A stretch of DNA of 20,844 bases, from positions 1-20,844 of the IMG/VR virus record IMGVR_UViG_3300017742_000167; one strand, 5' to 3'. The DNA is from a virus. Positions 8,501 to 16,574 of this stretch are shown here, one piece after another. Numbering within the stretch: position 1 is the first letter of the stretch; each line of letters begins with the position of its first letter. The notes under the pieces were generated by a model, which had not been told where the DNA came from, searched no databases, and saw only the letters and a list, made by a program, of their open reading frames with translations. Made by a program: the position numbers and the translations under genes.

Positions 8501-10817
8501 CTTTCGAATTTAATCCATATCCATTATGATTTAAATTAAATAACTCTAAAGAATTTTCTGGAGCAGAAGGAATTTGAGTATTAAATCCTGGCTCACCCTG
8601 AACCAATTTAACATCTCCTTGAGTTGTTATAAACACTTTATCTGCTCTTGGTAGATAGTATTCTATATCAGCTTGGAAAGCGTCACCATTCGTTGGTAAT
8701 TCATTTATTGCTACTCCTGAACCTACGAATAAACCATCTGAGTCAACCGAAGAACGGAAGTCGATAACGTCACGTAGATTAATAGAGCTTCTATTATTTG
8801 GTTTAAAGTCTGGTATACCCTCATATGGAACCGTAGAAGCTGTTCCGTATGAATTAACTGAGAAGAAATCTCCAGAACCGTGAGTAAAGTGTCTAAACTT
8901 CACAAAAACATCTCCGGAAGGAGCAGTAGTTCCGTCGTTAACAATAAGTCTTGCATTTGCGTAATGACTTGCTCTTTGACCGTTATCAATAGTAAATCTT
9001 GAGCTCAAATCTATACCATCTGAATCTGTTTGTTTTATGACACTTACATCATATAAGTCTGTTGCATGTAAATCTATGAAAGAAGCGTTACCAACCGTTG
9101 TGATTGAAGCTGTTTTAGTTATTACTGAACTAAGAGACTTTTGTCTAGGCGAAGGTGTTCCTTTGTTTACCTTTACATATAGTGTTAGAGCTGTATTCGG
9201 TAATCCCGCGAAGGTTAAGTTAGCAGTTCCTGTGCCTGAAATACTTGATGGCGTTACTACAACTCCAGTATCGACGCGTGTTATTAAAATCTGACCTGTA
9301 TTAACAAAAGTTTCGCCGCTAGTAGTTAAACCAATAGTAAGCGCCCCTCCGGATGGAGTGCCTGTAATAATCCTTTGAACTTCAAAACTTGGGTCTGTTA
9401 CTATTCTTGGGCGTGGGTTGTTTGTTGGATATACAAGATTTACTTTATTAGTTTCTTTTAATATTGATTTTGCTGGACTACCTTCTTGTAAAATAAGAGC
9501 AAAATTGCTAGTGTTTAATCCGATTGTTTTAACATTTCTTAATGATTGTCCACTATTCATTTTAATATCAAATAGATACACTTTGAAATTGCTTCCATCT
9601 TTTTCTACATATCTTACTTTAGCAGTACCTATAACATTACCGCTTGGGTCAGTTGTAGATGTAGATAAGTTAACAATTTCAAAGGTTGCTATATTTAATT
9701 TACCTTTTAACGAAGAGCATATAAAATATGAACCATAAGTTAAACCAACGGTATTATTTTGAATAGTAGTAGTTGTTCTTGGTTTCGGGACTATTAATGA
9801 AATCGGTCTATCATTAGTCGCACGATATCCGTTTACATATGCTATGCCGCTTGAAATATTAATTAATGTATTTGTTCCACTATCTGATAATGAAGCATTA
9901 AATTTCTTAGCGATATAATTACCTGACTCCTCTTTCGTTCTTTCGGCAAGGAGGTCGGTTATTTTATTGTAATCATCTGTACCTGATGCTTGATCAACTA
10001 TTTCTCCATTTACAACATGACAATAGAAAACGAAATTTTCGTCTGCAGCGATTTGGTCTTGTGTTGTAAGAGTTAGTTTGATACGGTATCTATCTGCTCC
10101 TGGAGAAGTTACGTTCGGTGTAACTCCCTGATTATCAAATAATGCAGTATCGTCAGAAGTAGTAACAATATCTTCTGTTATTTTAAAACCAACAATTTTA
10201 GTAGCATTGTTTGTGTACTTAGAAAGTATTAAACCTTGAGGATTAACGAAAACAAAGTGACCTCTTACAAAGAAATCTCCTCCATCATTATGTATTTTAG
10301 AACCTACTCCTGTAGAAGGGTTTACTGCTGTATTAGTTGTTTGTACTTGAAGGGTTGTACTACCGTTACTTATACTCTCGCCCGAATTAAATTTTACAGC
10401 TGTTGTTCCTACCGAACCACCTGAAGTGTTTGTGTACTGAACATAAAGTGTTGCAGGGTCTGTATCGGTAGCAGCAACAACTTCTAATACCCTTGCTTTA
10501 ACTGTTGAAGCAGCACCTGTAAATTCTGTACCAACTAGAGTTGTGAGGTCTGTAGGCAATACGCTTCCACTCGTAAGTTTAACAAACCTATAATCGTTAT
10601 TAATACTTGGTCCGCCAGGATTTACGGCAGCACCATCTTTAAATATATTACGACCAAACCTTGCAATCTCCTCTTGGATAATTGTTTGCATCTGAGTGAG
10701 TTCGCGTGCCTGTAACGCGCGACCACTATTGAAAAGAATGCGATGATAGTTATCACTATCTTTAAAATCGTCTTTGTATGTTGACGAAAAGACATTTGAA
10801 GTAAACGTGGTTGGCAT
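5526..10817 (-). CDS. Giant DUF4815-type virion structural protein, 1763 aa
   Basis: The N-terminus has the DUF4815-like signature of T4-like marine phages: DNYHRILFNSGRALQARELT, then QMQTIIQEEIARFGRNIFKD, about residues 22-61. A short coiled coil with the layout MRDISNLEKRIDKLEEVTSL lies at about residues 785-810. GLRPNTRYFPFFDNTQVNAF lies around residue 1065, and a sandwich-like segment (CFFKTKDDSIAVALEIRPM) around residue 1250. The beta-rich C-terminus ends in FKDFRSIAMAV. No enzyme motif or membrane segment is visible. An AGGA sequence about 10 bases upstream supports the start; the gap after the gp8 stop is 12 nt. Size and position suggest a large peripheral baseplate or fibre-anchoring component. 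Equivalence to a specific T4 protein cannot be claimed from this sequence alone. Confidence 0.85.
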   Translation of the reverse strand: MPTTFTSNVFSSTYKDDFKDSDNYHRILFNSGRALQARELTQMQTIIQEEIARFGRNIFKDGAAVNPGGPSINNDYRFVKLTSGSVLPTDLTTLVGTEFTGAASTVKARVLEVVAATDTDPATLYVQYTNTSGGSVGTTAVKFNSGESISNGSTTLQVQTTNTAVNPSTGVGSKIHNDGGDFFVRGHFVFVNPQGLILSKYTNNATKIVGFKITEDIVTTSDDTALFDNQGVTPNVTSPGADRYRIKLTLTTQDQIAADENFVFYCHVVNGEIVDQASGTDDYNKITDLLAERTKEESGNYIAKKFNASLSDSGTNTLINISSGIAYVNGYRATNDRPISLIVPKPRTTTTIQNNTVGLTYGSYFICSSLKGKLNIATFEIVNLSTSTTDPSGNVIGTAKVRYVEKDGSNFKVYLFDIKMNSGQSLRNVKTIGLNTSNFALILQEGSPAKSILKETNKVNLVYPTNNPRPRIVTDPSFEVQRIITGTPSGGALTIGLTTSGETFVNTGQILITRVDTGVVVTPSSISGTGTANLTFAGLPNTALTLYVKVNKGTPSPRQKSLSSVITKTASITTVGNASFIDLHATDLYDVSVIKQTDSDGIDLSSRFTIDNGQRASHYANARLIVNDGTTAPSGDVFVKFRHFTHGSGDFFSVNSYGTASTVPYEGIPDFKPNNRSSINLRDVIDFRSSVDSDGLFVGSGVAINELPTNGDAFQADIEYYLPRADKVFITTQGDVKLVQGEPGFNTQIPSAPENSLELFNLNHNGYGLNSKDTSVTPIESKRFTMRDISNLEKRIDKLEEVTSLSLLEVDTSSILVLDSAGNPRSKSGFFVDNFKNRAFIDGQNPNNRSAIDPSLGVLLPQQYDNNISLVYDSDKSTNTILKGDTVYIKYSEDSAISQKLVSGSENVNPFAVLTGIGNITMSPASDEWQDTVFLPENVIEETAIDDLGDLNDGGRVYPMRSSTQNFLPIIGYGPYVQNLFNGFNGTRTWNWNGSPITPPPTIRNGGGFLGSIGNVAMQTSRRAQDFSLPFSPRIVISTQTIREVTGDRQVSLTFLPFIRSRKVFFKAEGLRPNTRYFPFFDNTQVNAFVRQHATEPFIRMSALTAEARKLIDGVDHKLNRDKTSHPNGSTNLVSDVDGKIEGSFFIPCNPVPRDENGDPLPVDTNKDVGIRFRAGTREFKLLDISQNDDTLATSSARFNYIAQGTLETRQQTVTSTRTTIIRPMIRTRTQPATHRDPLAQSFRVPTGSGIYVTKIDCFFKTKDDSIAVALEIRPMINGHPSSTDIISNAVKFVSASAVALPAGQTSTDVLAAPTTFEFDEPIFLNPDTEYAIVLLAESTNYEAYVAETYEFELGSTEKRINRQPAMGSLFKSQNGSTWEPDQTKDLMFVIHQAIFDTAGGNAVFENGDAPKELLIPNALYSESGSNTITMYNPNHGYIKGDAPANIAESINISGLDSDTVYNGILGSSIMGSKVITVSDGFGIKFNADSAATSSGRFGGSTMVTDRQIPFDGCVPNFTTILPDDTNIVCSVKFMSGVSFAGSEEPYTKSSSFSSDIIIGEENYFDSPKLIANEAKETSELGAGERSTTFNIKLSTTNSNVSPIIDGQRSSLTTISNLIDRQISGSPSEHLGFNVPLNYVPETKSSGGSSLAKHISSVQVLEDTSVGLKVIVSALRPKGADFELYWRTAQDGENILDIDWTLEPREQVIPTDDKNFREYRYLIGGQGGDIEEFTQYQYKIVMTSNNSCAPPVFKDFRSIAMAV

Positions 10818-10829
10818 TATTCTATTATC

Positions 10830-12188
10830 CTAAAGTTGTATGACTATTTTAATATCTTCTGTTTGGTCTGAGGCACGTGTTACTGCCGCCCTATTATCTA
10901 TATATAGTAAATCTCCAGTAAGAGTTTCTACCTCTGGCAACACAAGAGATGAAGAACCATGAAGAATCCCTTCACCAGTACCGTCTGTTTCTTCAACGGT
11001 TTCTCCATTCGTAAAGTTTCCGTATCCTGTTTCGTCGTTTTGATGATACCAAACGTTTGTACCATCAACCTTATCAATAATACCTTTTATACCAGAGCTA
11101 AGACCTATTATATTTTTATCTGGAGTAAATGCATCATCTCCACTTGCTCCAGAAGAGAAAACTAATTGTTTCAGAGCAATACCTGTTGCTGATGTAAATA
11201 AGGTTCCTGCCGAACTATCTAATATATTTCTAAACAACCCTACTTGACGGAAATCGTTTCCTACTACAAAATCATTACTTTCTGTTCCTGCAGGTTTAAC
11301 CCCCAACATAATATTAGATGAAAGTAGGTCTTGTCTTGGGTCTGAACCAGCACCGTTTTTAGGAGCAAATATAGGTCTTATCTTAGCAGGTTTTGTTGGC
11401 GAACCGCCTGACTGCGTTACAATTGCATTCGTATATCCTGAACCTAAACATAGTGTTGAGGCACTATCCTGAACATCGACTTTAGAAACAGAAGTTCCAG
11501 ATAGTGCAGCAACTGCTTTCGCTTTTGTACCATCACCAACAATCGTTAATGTTGGAGTAGAGGTATATCCTTCGCCACCAGAGTCAAGAGCATAACCTAT
11601 TATCTCTCCGTCAACTGCTGCGGTTTGTACTGCGAGTTGTTCCGTATCTGATGCCTGAGTTCCTGAACCAATTTGTTTCTTAACAGGTATAAAGTTAGCT
11701 GCCATAAATTTACTAGCGTCTAATGCAGAGATAGAATATAAAAACTTCCATCCATAATCGTCTGAAGTAATAAACGTTGTACCGCTTGTATTACCAGAAG
11801 GTTGTATTGTAGAATCTAAAGGGTCTCCCTGAGCGTTTTTTGCTTGTTGAACGCATATATAAACTTGGTTATTATCATTCATTACATAATAAGGAAAGTC
11901 TGGATATGCTGATGTTTTATCGCTATATGCAGAATATGTTGTACCCGAACTCCAATTGTATCTTGGAACAACAAACGATATATCTGAAACTTTCTTAACG
12001 GACTGAAGTGAATTTCTAAATAATCTTGCTTCAACATCATGGTTTTCTACAGCCGGAGCAGTGTCTGTTGCGTTCCAATCATCTGACCTACCAATACCAA
12101 TATAGTATTTATTAGATGCTGAATCATTAAAGTCGTTCAATAATAATTGAATCATTTCTCTTTTAAATTTACTTGTTACTATTGCCAT
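10830..12188 (-). CDS. gp8: Baseplate wedge protein gp8
   Basis: The N-terminal 170 residues carry the gp8 pattern of T4-like phages: NKYYIGIGRSDDW (26-38), LQSVKKVSDISFVVPRYNWS (61-80), FPYYVMNDNNQVYICVQQ (98-115), DDYGWKFLYSI (143-153) and NFIPVKKQ (165-172). In T4, gp8 is a 334-residue dimer that joins gp7, gp10 and gp6 in the wedge. This copy is 452 residues, so it carries extra beta-rich sequence in its C-terminal half, including a Gly/Ser-rich segment. It starts one base after the stop of the gp10-like gene, so the two are probably cotranslated. Identity of the family is high confidence; the extension's function is unknown. Confidence 0.92.
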   Translation of the reverse strand: MAIVTSKFKREMIQLLLNDFNDSASNKYYIGIGRSDDWNATDTAPAVENHDVEARLFRNSLQSVKKVSDISFVVPRYNWSSGTTYSAYSDKTSAYPDFPYYVMNDNNQVYICVQQAKNAQGDPLDSTIQPSGNTSGTTFITSDDYGWKFLYSISALDASKFMAANFIPVKKQIGSGTQASDTEQLAVQTAAVDGEIIGYALDSGGEGYTSTPTLTIVGDGTKAKAVAALSGTSVSKVDVQDSASTLCLGSGYTNAIVTQSGGSPTKPAKIRPIFAPKNGAGSDPRQDLLSSNIMLGVKPAGTESNDFVVGNDFRQVGLFRNILDSSAGTLFTSATGIALKQLVFSSGASGDDAFTPDKNIIGLSSGIKGIIDKVDGTNVWYHQNDETGYGNFTNGETVEETDGTGEGILHGSSSLVLPEVETLTGDLLYIDNRAAVTRASDQTEDIKIVIQL

Positions 12189-12189
12189 T

Positions 12190-13206
12190 TTATGCTACCG
12201 TTCCACCATAAGTTGATTGTATTTGCCAGTGATTTCCGTCCCACAATAATGTTGCGGTCTTGTGTTGTGCTAATGCGATTGATGCCCCAAATCCAAAATT
12301 AGAACTAACCTGAGTTGTTGTTGCCGCGCCTGAACCTTTATTTGTAAGTATTTTTAGTTGTCCTACAACTGTTCCGTTCGCAAGTGTTGCGGCAAGAGGA
12401 GAACCTTTATTAAATACTGTTGTTGTCTTAACAAGAGATACCTCACCATCTCCCCCTTGTGTTATAGATTCAAATGCGAAACCCGATGCTATTGTAACAA
12501 GTCCTGTACCTTTACCCGCAATATTAAGTCCAACATTAGTTGAACCTGTTGATTCTAGTATAGGATTATCCGTTGCTATTGTACTTGTTATTTTTAAATT
12601 ATTTACTATAGTTCCTGACAGAACAGGAATAGTTAATATTGTATTACCACTTCCATCGTTTATACTTGTTGAAATATCAGGAGAACTCATAACAGGAGCT
12701 GTAAGTGTTTTATTAGTAAGTGTATCTGTTGTTGTTCTAGCAACTAATGTATCTGTTGTTGCAGGTAATGTTATTGTTACGTCTGCGGTTGAAGCAGGGC
12801 CAATCAGTGTTGCCTTGTTTGTACCATTATTAGTACCTTCTAAAAATTCTATCTTACCCGCAGTAGTTGCAGTAGGACTTAATATAGGGTTTGTTAAAGT
12901 CTTATTAGTGAGAGTGTTAGTCGAAGTATCTAAAACCACATTACCTGATGCGTCTGGAAGAGTAAGTGTTCTATCTGCGGTTGGGTCTGTAGGAACAAGA
13001 AATGTCTGGTTGTTATTAACAGAAGAACCTTCAAAGATAATACCTTTAGTTATCGCGTCGAGTGAAACTTTTGATGAAAGAGTATCTCCTCCTAATATAG
13101 CATAGAGCTCATCAAAATTTGCTTGAATCTTTGCTGCACCCTGACGAAGAGTATCACCCGTACCGTCGTTTGCGGCAGTTCCTTTATTTAATGTTTGTTT
13201 AGTCAT
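12190..13206 (-). CDS. Baseplate/fibre protein with gp10-like N-terminus, 338 aa
   Basis: Residues 5-36 (TLNKGTAANDGTGDTLRQGA, AKIQANFDELYA) match the start of T4 gp10, whose N-terminus reads DDGTGDYLRKGGIKINENFD and binds the wedge. The middle has two fibre-like modules, each ending in DTLTNKTLT or NTLTNKTLT (about residues 55-106 and 120-170), with TLTLPDASGN and TITLPATTD ahead of them. The C-terminus (KTATLLWDGNHWQIQSTYGG) is a common end of marine phage fibre proteins. It is much shorter than T4 gp10 (602 residues). It has its own late promoter and an AGGA ribosome-binding site at 13214-13217, 7 bases before ATG. The gp10 relationship outside the N-terminus is unproven; the motif also occurs in other tail proteins. 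Confidence 0.8.
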   Translation of the reverse strand: MTKQTLNKGTAANDGTGDTLRQGAAKIQANFDELYAILGGDTLSSKVSLDAITKGIIFEGSSVNNNQTFLVPTDPTADRTLTLPDASGNVVLDTSTNTLTNKTLTNPILSPTATTAGKIEFLEGTNNGTNKATLIGPASTADVTITLPATTDTLVARTTTDTLTNKTLTAPVMSSPDISTSINDGSGNTILTIPVLSGTIVNNLKITSTIATDNPILESTGSTNVGLNIAGKGTGLVTIASGFAFESITQGGDGEVSLVKTTTVFNKGSPLAATLANGTVVGQLKILTNKGSGAATTTQVSSNFGFGASIALAQHKTATLLWDGNHWQIQSTYGGTVA

Positions 13207-13229
13207 TAATATATCCTAATTCTTTATTC

Positions 13230-13237
13230 TATTTATA
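13230..13237 (-). promoter_or_regulatory. T4-type late promoter (TATAAATA) for the gp10-like gene
   Basis: The plus strand reads TATTTATA, 23 bases ahead of the ATG at 13206. An A6 tract (plus-strand T-tract 13241-13246) lies three bases upstream and GA follows the octamer. Initiation about 6 bases downstream leaves a leader of about 18 nt containing AGGA. The A-tract overlaps the stop codon of the preceding gene. Confidence 0.8.
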
Positions 13238-13244
13238 TACTTTT

Positions 13245-14249
13245 TTAACTCAAATGACCGAGATTTGATAAATATTCGTCTGAATCTGCGCTATAAAATA
13301 CGTGTCTTCCTTGGTCTAATGTCTCGAATGAGAAGTCGTTAGAGAAGTCCATACCATTTGTTCCAACTTGGTCTGAATCATCAAACGTTGGTGATGATGC
13401 AAGCTGTGCTTCGCGTAAACTACTGTATTGATTATTCATATCTTGTAATGATATTGTGCTGCTATTATTTAAACGTAAGTTAACTATCTCTGGTCGTATC
13501 CTACTAAATATTCCGTCTGAGTCAACATTAACATCATCTACAAGTGACGTATTATCAATCGTAGCGAATGTAGCAAATGATGCCTGACTGTGTACAGCTA
13601 ATGGCGGTGGCGGTTCAATCAGTACATCTTCCGCAGAAATAATTTCTGTTGCGGAACTTATTATCTGTACTTGCGAACCTAAAAATGTTCCAGCAGGATG
13701 AACAAAAAGTTTGTATACATCTTTCCATTTACTTTGTGCTAGGTCTGTCTTAATAAGTATAGCATGTTTCTGATATAACTTATTATTAGTTATAAACTTT
13801 TGACTTTCTGCCCCTATATTATCGCCCACATTAAAAACATTATTTTTGGTGTATATAACTTCAGGGTCTACTCCAAAAAACGTTCTAAAGAACTGTTGTA
13901 TAGAATACTTAGTACCCTTTGACCTAAACAATACATTAGAGTATTTTGATGACGCACGTTTATCCTGAAACCCTTCGAAGAAAGATTGACCCAACAACAA
14001 CTCGTCTTCAATGAACGCGAGTAAGGATAGGTCGGTCTGTGTTATATCTCTACTTTTATATAACTCATCAATAAGTCTGGAGGGCGATTCTGAAGATTCC
14101 TCAAATTCATAGTATTGATCAAGAAGTGTAATTAACTTTGGATATTCTTCACGAAAAAACTCTGGTAAAATTTCTTTAACATGATACTTCCTTACAGAAA
14201 GTTCTCTTCTGTCTAAATCTTCTAGTGTTATATCACCAACTGAAGACAT
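13245..14249 (-). CDS. Baseplate wedge protein in the gp7 position, 334 aa
   Basis: An N-terminal helical region (REEYPKLITLLDQYYEFEES, about 33-52) precedes NVLFRSKGTKYSIQQFFRTF, about 105-124. The 'RSKGT..S...FFR.FFG' motif is shared by wedge-associated proteins of many marine T4-like phages. The C-terminal third is Asp/Ser-rich, with SLVDDVNVDSDGIFSRIRP. It sits between gp6 and gp8, where T4 has gene 7, but at 334 residues is a third of T4 gp7 (1032). It may therefore be a reduced equivalent with other gp7 functions moved to the giant protein, or an unrelated replacement. The start overlaps the gp6 stop as TAATG, implying coupled translation and a fixed ratio with gp6. Confidence 0.75.
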   Translation of the reverse strand: MSSVGDITLEDLDRRELSVRKYHVKEILPEFFREEYPKLITLLDQYYEFEESSESPSRLIDELYKSRDITQTDLSLLAFIEDELLLGQSFFEGFQDKRASSKYSNVLFRSKGTKYSIQQFFRTFFGVDPEVIYTKNNVFNVGDNIGAESQKFITNNKLYQKHAILIKTDLAQSKWKDVYKLFVHPAGTFLGSQVQIISSATEIISAEDVLIEPPPPLAVHSQASFATFATIDNTSLVDDVNVDSDGIFSRIRPEIVNLRLNNSSTISLQDMNNQYSSLREAQLASSPTFDDSDQVGTNGMDFSNDFSFETLDQGRHVFYSADSDEYLSNLGHLS

Positions 14250-16078
14250 TAGTTAGTAACTCCAGAAACAACATCAACTATTGAAGTGAATGATTTAGCG
14301 CTATCATACTCAATAATATCTTGTCTGAGGGGAGATATAGCACTTTGGTTAGCGGGAGTTACACTTAACTTAATAAAGTTATCTGAACCTATAAACGCAT
14401 CAACTTGAAGTCCAACAATATTTACTACATCATTAGAATAATCTCCGGAGTTATCAACAATTACAATCTTTTGAACCGTATCAAATATTTCTAATTTATT
14501 TGTCTTTAGTCTATTCCTTATTATACAAGGATTACCTCTAAAGCTAAATGGACTAGACGTAATTCTATAAAGCAAGTCATCATTATCAGCAATAGGAGCT
14601 GCATACCTTATCTTATGATTTTGTATAGCTGTAAGCGTAGGAGTAAATCTTCTTTGCATCTTTATTTCTTGACGTGAAGAAAGAACAGCTGAACTTGACT
14701 CATCAATTAATGTAAGTAGATTTGATTTTCTAAACGATTGACCAAACTTGCCTGTTATTCCCGCAAAGTAATTATCTATTACTTGATTTACGTTACTTTG
14801 AATTGTATTTCTTGATAGTGTTGTTAGGTTTTCACTAAACTGAAAAAACGTTGTTGTTTCTATAAATGTTTTTATAGGGTCTTGAAACTTAACATCAAAT
14901 GATGCTACAGATAATTGTTCAGATAGTTGTAGTATTTCATTTTTTATTCTTGTTTGGGTCGGTACATCGTCTGTATCAAATAAAATTGACACGAAGACTA
15001 CACCATATTCTGGTTCAAGCGCATCTTCTCCACCAAAGGATTGTATGTCTGATATAAATGAGGAATAGTTTTTGAGTATCAATGAAGAGTAATCCGAGGC
15101 AGTTACCATCCTGTTCTGTGAAGCATATTGGAAAGGTGCGTTCTTACGAATACTTTCTATAGTCTCTCTCGTGTCTCCCCCAACAGATACTATTTCAGTA
15201 GAAACAGTTACGGGATAATTAATGCCATTAACTGTAACAGAATTTTGTGAGGAAAAGGTCTTGGCATTATTTGCTAGTACACCAGCAACACTAAGATACT
15301 CAACCTCAATTCTTCCACCTAAAGTAGGAGCTTTCCCTAGAGTTACACCATTACCAAAAGATAATTCGAATAAACCGTTCGGAGCTTCTTTCAGTATATA
15401 AAGCGTGGAGTTTTCATTAATAACTGTTGCGTTAATAATGTTTGAATATGTAGTAAAAGTTGAAGTAGAAGTATTTTCAAAAACTTTTACAACTACTGTT
15501 GAAAGGTCTAATGTTTTATCTGGTATAACATATATAGGATTATCTTTTGATTCTAATGTTATGAACCGCTTACTTCTAAGTGTTCCTTCTGATATTTTTA
15601 TATCTTTACTTCCAGATAAATCTTTAAAAATATAAATTCCGCTATTATCTTCATCATCTGTTGCTATTAAAGATTCCCTAGTTTGAAATACATAGTTTAT
15701 TTCATCAATTGACGTATTAAATTTAAAGTTTTCGTTTATTCTAATAGTTGAAGGTCTTCCTGAAACGCCACTTAAATTTATAGAAAGGTTTACAATAGCT
15801 TGTGACGCACTTCTTGAATTAGGAATATAACCAATACCTTCTGCCAGAGATACGATTGAACTTCTAAGTTGAGCAGTACTAAGGAATGATTCATTTAACG
15901 CAAAGTTTGCGGTAAGAGCATTAAAGTGTGTATTATAAGCCAGAACATCTAGTATACTTGATATACCAGATGCTTCAAAATTAAAGTCCGTAAACTTCCC
16001 AGAGTTTTTTAAGGATGTTTTTAGATTATTCTTTATAGAATTAAAATCTAATGCGGTTGATGTTATTGCTGTCGTCAT
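14249..16078 (-). CDS. gp6: Baseplate wedge protein gp6
   Basis: The 609-residue length is close to T4 gp6 (660). The N-terminal part has the family pattern FNFEASGISSILDVLAYNTH (32-51), NFALNESFLSTAQLRSSI (58-75) and LAEGIGYIPNSRSASQA (78-94). The central part has KNAPFQYASQNRMVTASDY (312-330) and SFGGEDALEPEYGVVFVSI (347-365), the segment related to T4 gp6 and baseplate J-type proteins. gp6 dimers link neighbouring wedges into the inner ring of the baseplate with gp25 and gp53. The start directly follows the gp25 stop (TAA then ATG), and the stop overlaps the next ATG. Wedge assembly proteins are thus produced from one message. Confidence 0.93.
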   Translation of the reverse strand: MTTAITSTALDFNSIKNNLKTSLKNSGKFTDFNFEASGISSILDVLAYNTHFNALTANFALNESFLSTAQLRSSIVSLAEGIGYIPNSRSASQAIVNLSINLSGVSGRPSTIRINENFKFNTSIDEINYVFQTRESLIATDDEDNSGIYIFKDLSGSKDIKISEGTLRSKRFITLESKDNPIYVIPDKTLDLSTVVVKVFENTSTSTFTTYSNIINATVINENSTLYILKEAPNGLFELSFGNGVTLGKAPTLGGRIEVEYLSVAGVLANNAKTFSSQNSVTVNGINYPVTVSTEIVSVGGDTRETIESIRKNAPFQYASQNRMVTASDYSSLILKNYSSFISDIQSFGGEDALEPEYGVVFVSILFDTDDVPTQTRIKNEILQLSEQLSVASFDVKFQDPIKTFIETTTFFQFSENLTTLSRNTIQSNVNQVIDNYFAGITGKFGQSFRKSNLLTLIDESSSAVLSSRQEIKMQRRFTPTLTAIQNHKIRYAAPIADNDDLLYRITSSPFSFRGNPCIIRNRLKTNKLEIFDTVQKIVIVDNSGDYSNDVVNIVGLQVDAFIGSDNFIKLSVTPANQSAISPLRQDIIEYDSAKSFTSIVDVVSGVTN

Positions 16079-16528
16079 TTATCTTAACCTTGCTAGATTT
16101 GTAGTAACTTGAAATACTTGAGGAGAGTTTATAATTTTGAAAGTAACAGTAACGTCTACAGTATTTTTATAATCTTCTAAATTATAAACTTCTATATTCA
16201 TTATTCTAGCTCTCGGTTCACTCCTACGAATTGCTGATGCGAGATGTCTTTTTATATAAAAATCTGCCGTATCACTCATTAACTCAAATAAGAACCTTCT
16301 TATATCAGCTCCAAATTCTGGCCGAAAAGGTTTTTCAAGTCTGTTAGTCATAAGTAAATTTTTAATCGATTGTTTTACTGCTGCAGCATTCGTTTTAGAA
16401 TAGAAATCTCCGCTCGTAGGTTTAACCGCAAGCGTCAAATCTATATCTTTATAATCACGCTTTCTTGATATAGGAACTGAGTTGGTTCCTAAGTCTGCGT
16501 CCTCTTGTGCGAATGCTCTTCTTGTCAT
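16079..16528 (-). CDS. gp25: Baseplate wedge protein gp25
   Basis: This is the gpW/gp25 family: KPFRPEFGADIRRFLFE (66-82), the EPR motif at 104-106 with RIMNIEVYN after it, and a final beta strand ending VTTNLARLR. At 149 residues it is slightly longer than T4 gp25 (132) because of an N-terminal extension of about 18 residues before SRKRDYKDIDL. gp25 sits in the inner baseplate and primes sheath assembly. The late promoter octamer ends only 5 bases from the ATG, leaving no room for a ribosome-binding site. No other plausible ATG lies before residue 60; a TTG at residue 31 is the only alternative I saw, and it has poor spacing. Confidence 0.92.
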   Translation of the reverse strand: MTRRAFAQEDADLGTNSVPISRKRDYKDIDLTLAVKPTSGDFYSKTNAAAVKQSIKNLLMTNRLEKPFRPEFGADIRRFLFELMSDTADFYIKRHLASAIRRSEPRARIMNIEVYNLEDYKNTVDVTVTFKIINSPQVFQVTTNLARLR

Positions 16529-16533
16529 AGTTC

Positions 16534-16541
16534 TATTTATA
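16534..16541 (-). promoter_or_regulatory. T4-type late promoter (TATAAATA) abutting gp25
   Basis: The plus strand reads TATTTATA; the coding-strand octamer is followed by GAACT and then the gp25 ATG. An A5 tract (plus-strand T-tract 16544-16548) lies two bases upstream. With normal T4 late geometry (start about 6 bases beyond the octamer), the first transcribed base would be the A of the gp25 start codon. It lies in the 46-bp gap between gp25 and the upstream gene. Confidence 0.75.
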
Positions 16542-16574
16542 CGTTTTTGATAGTGTTATTTAATTTTATTTATT

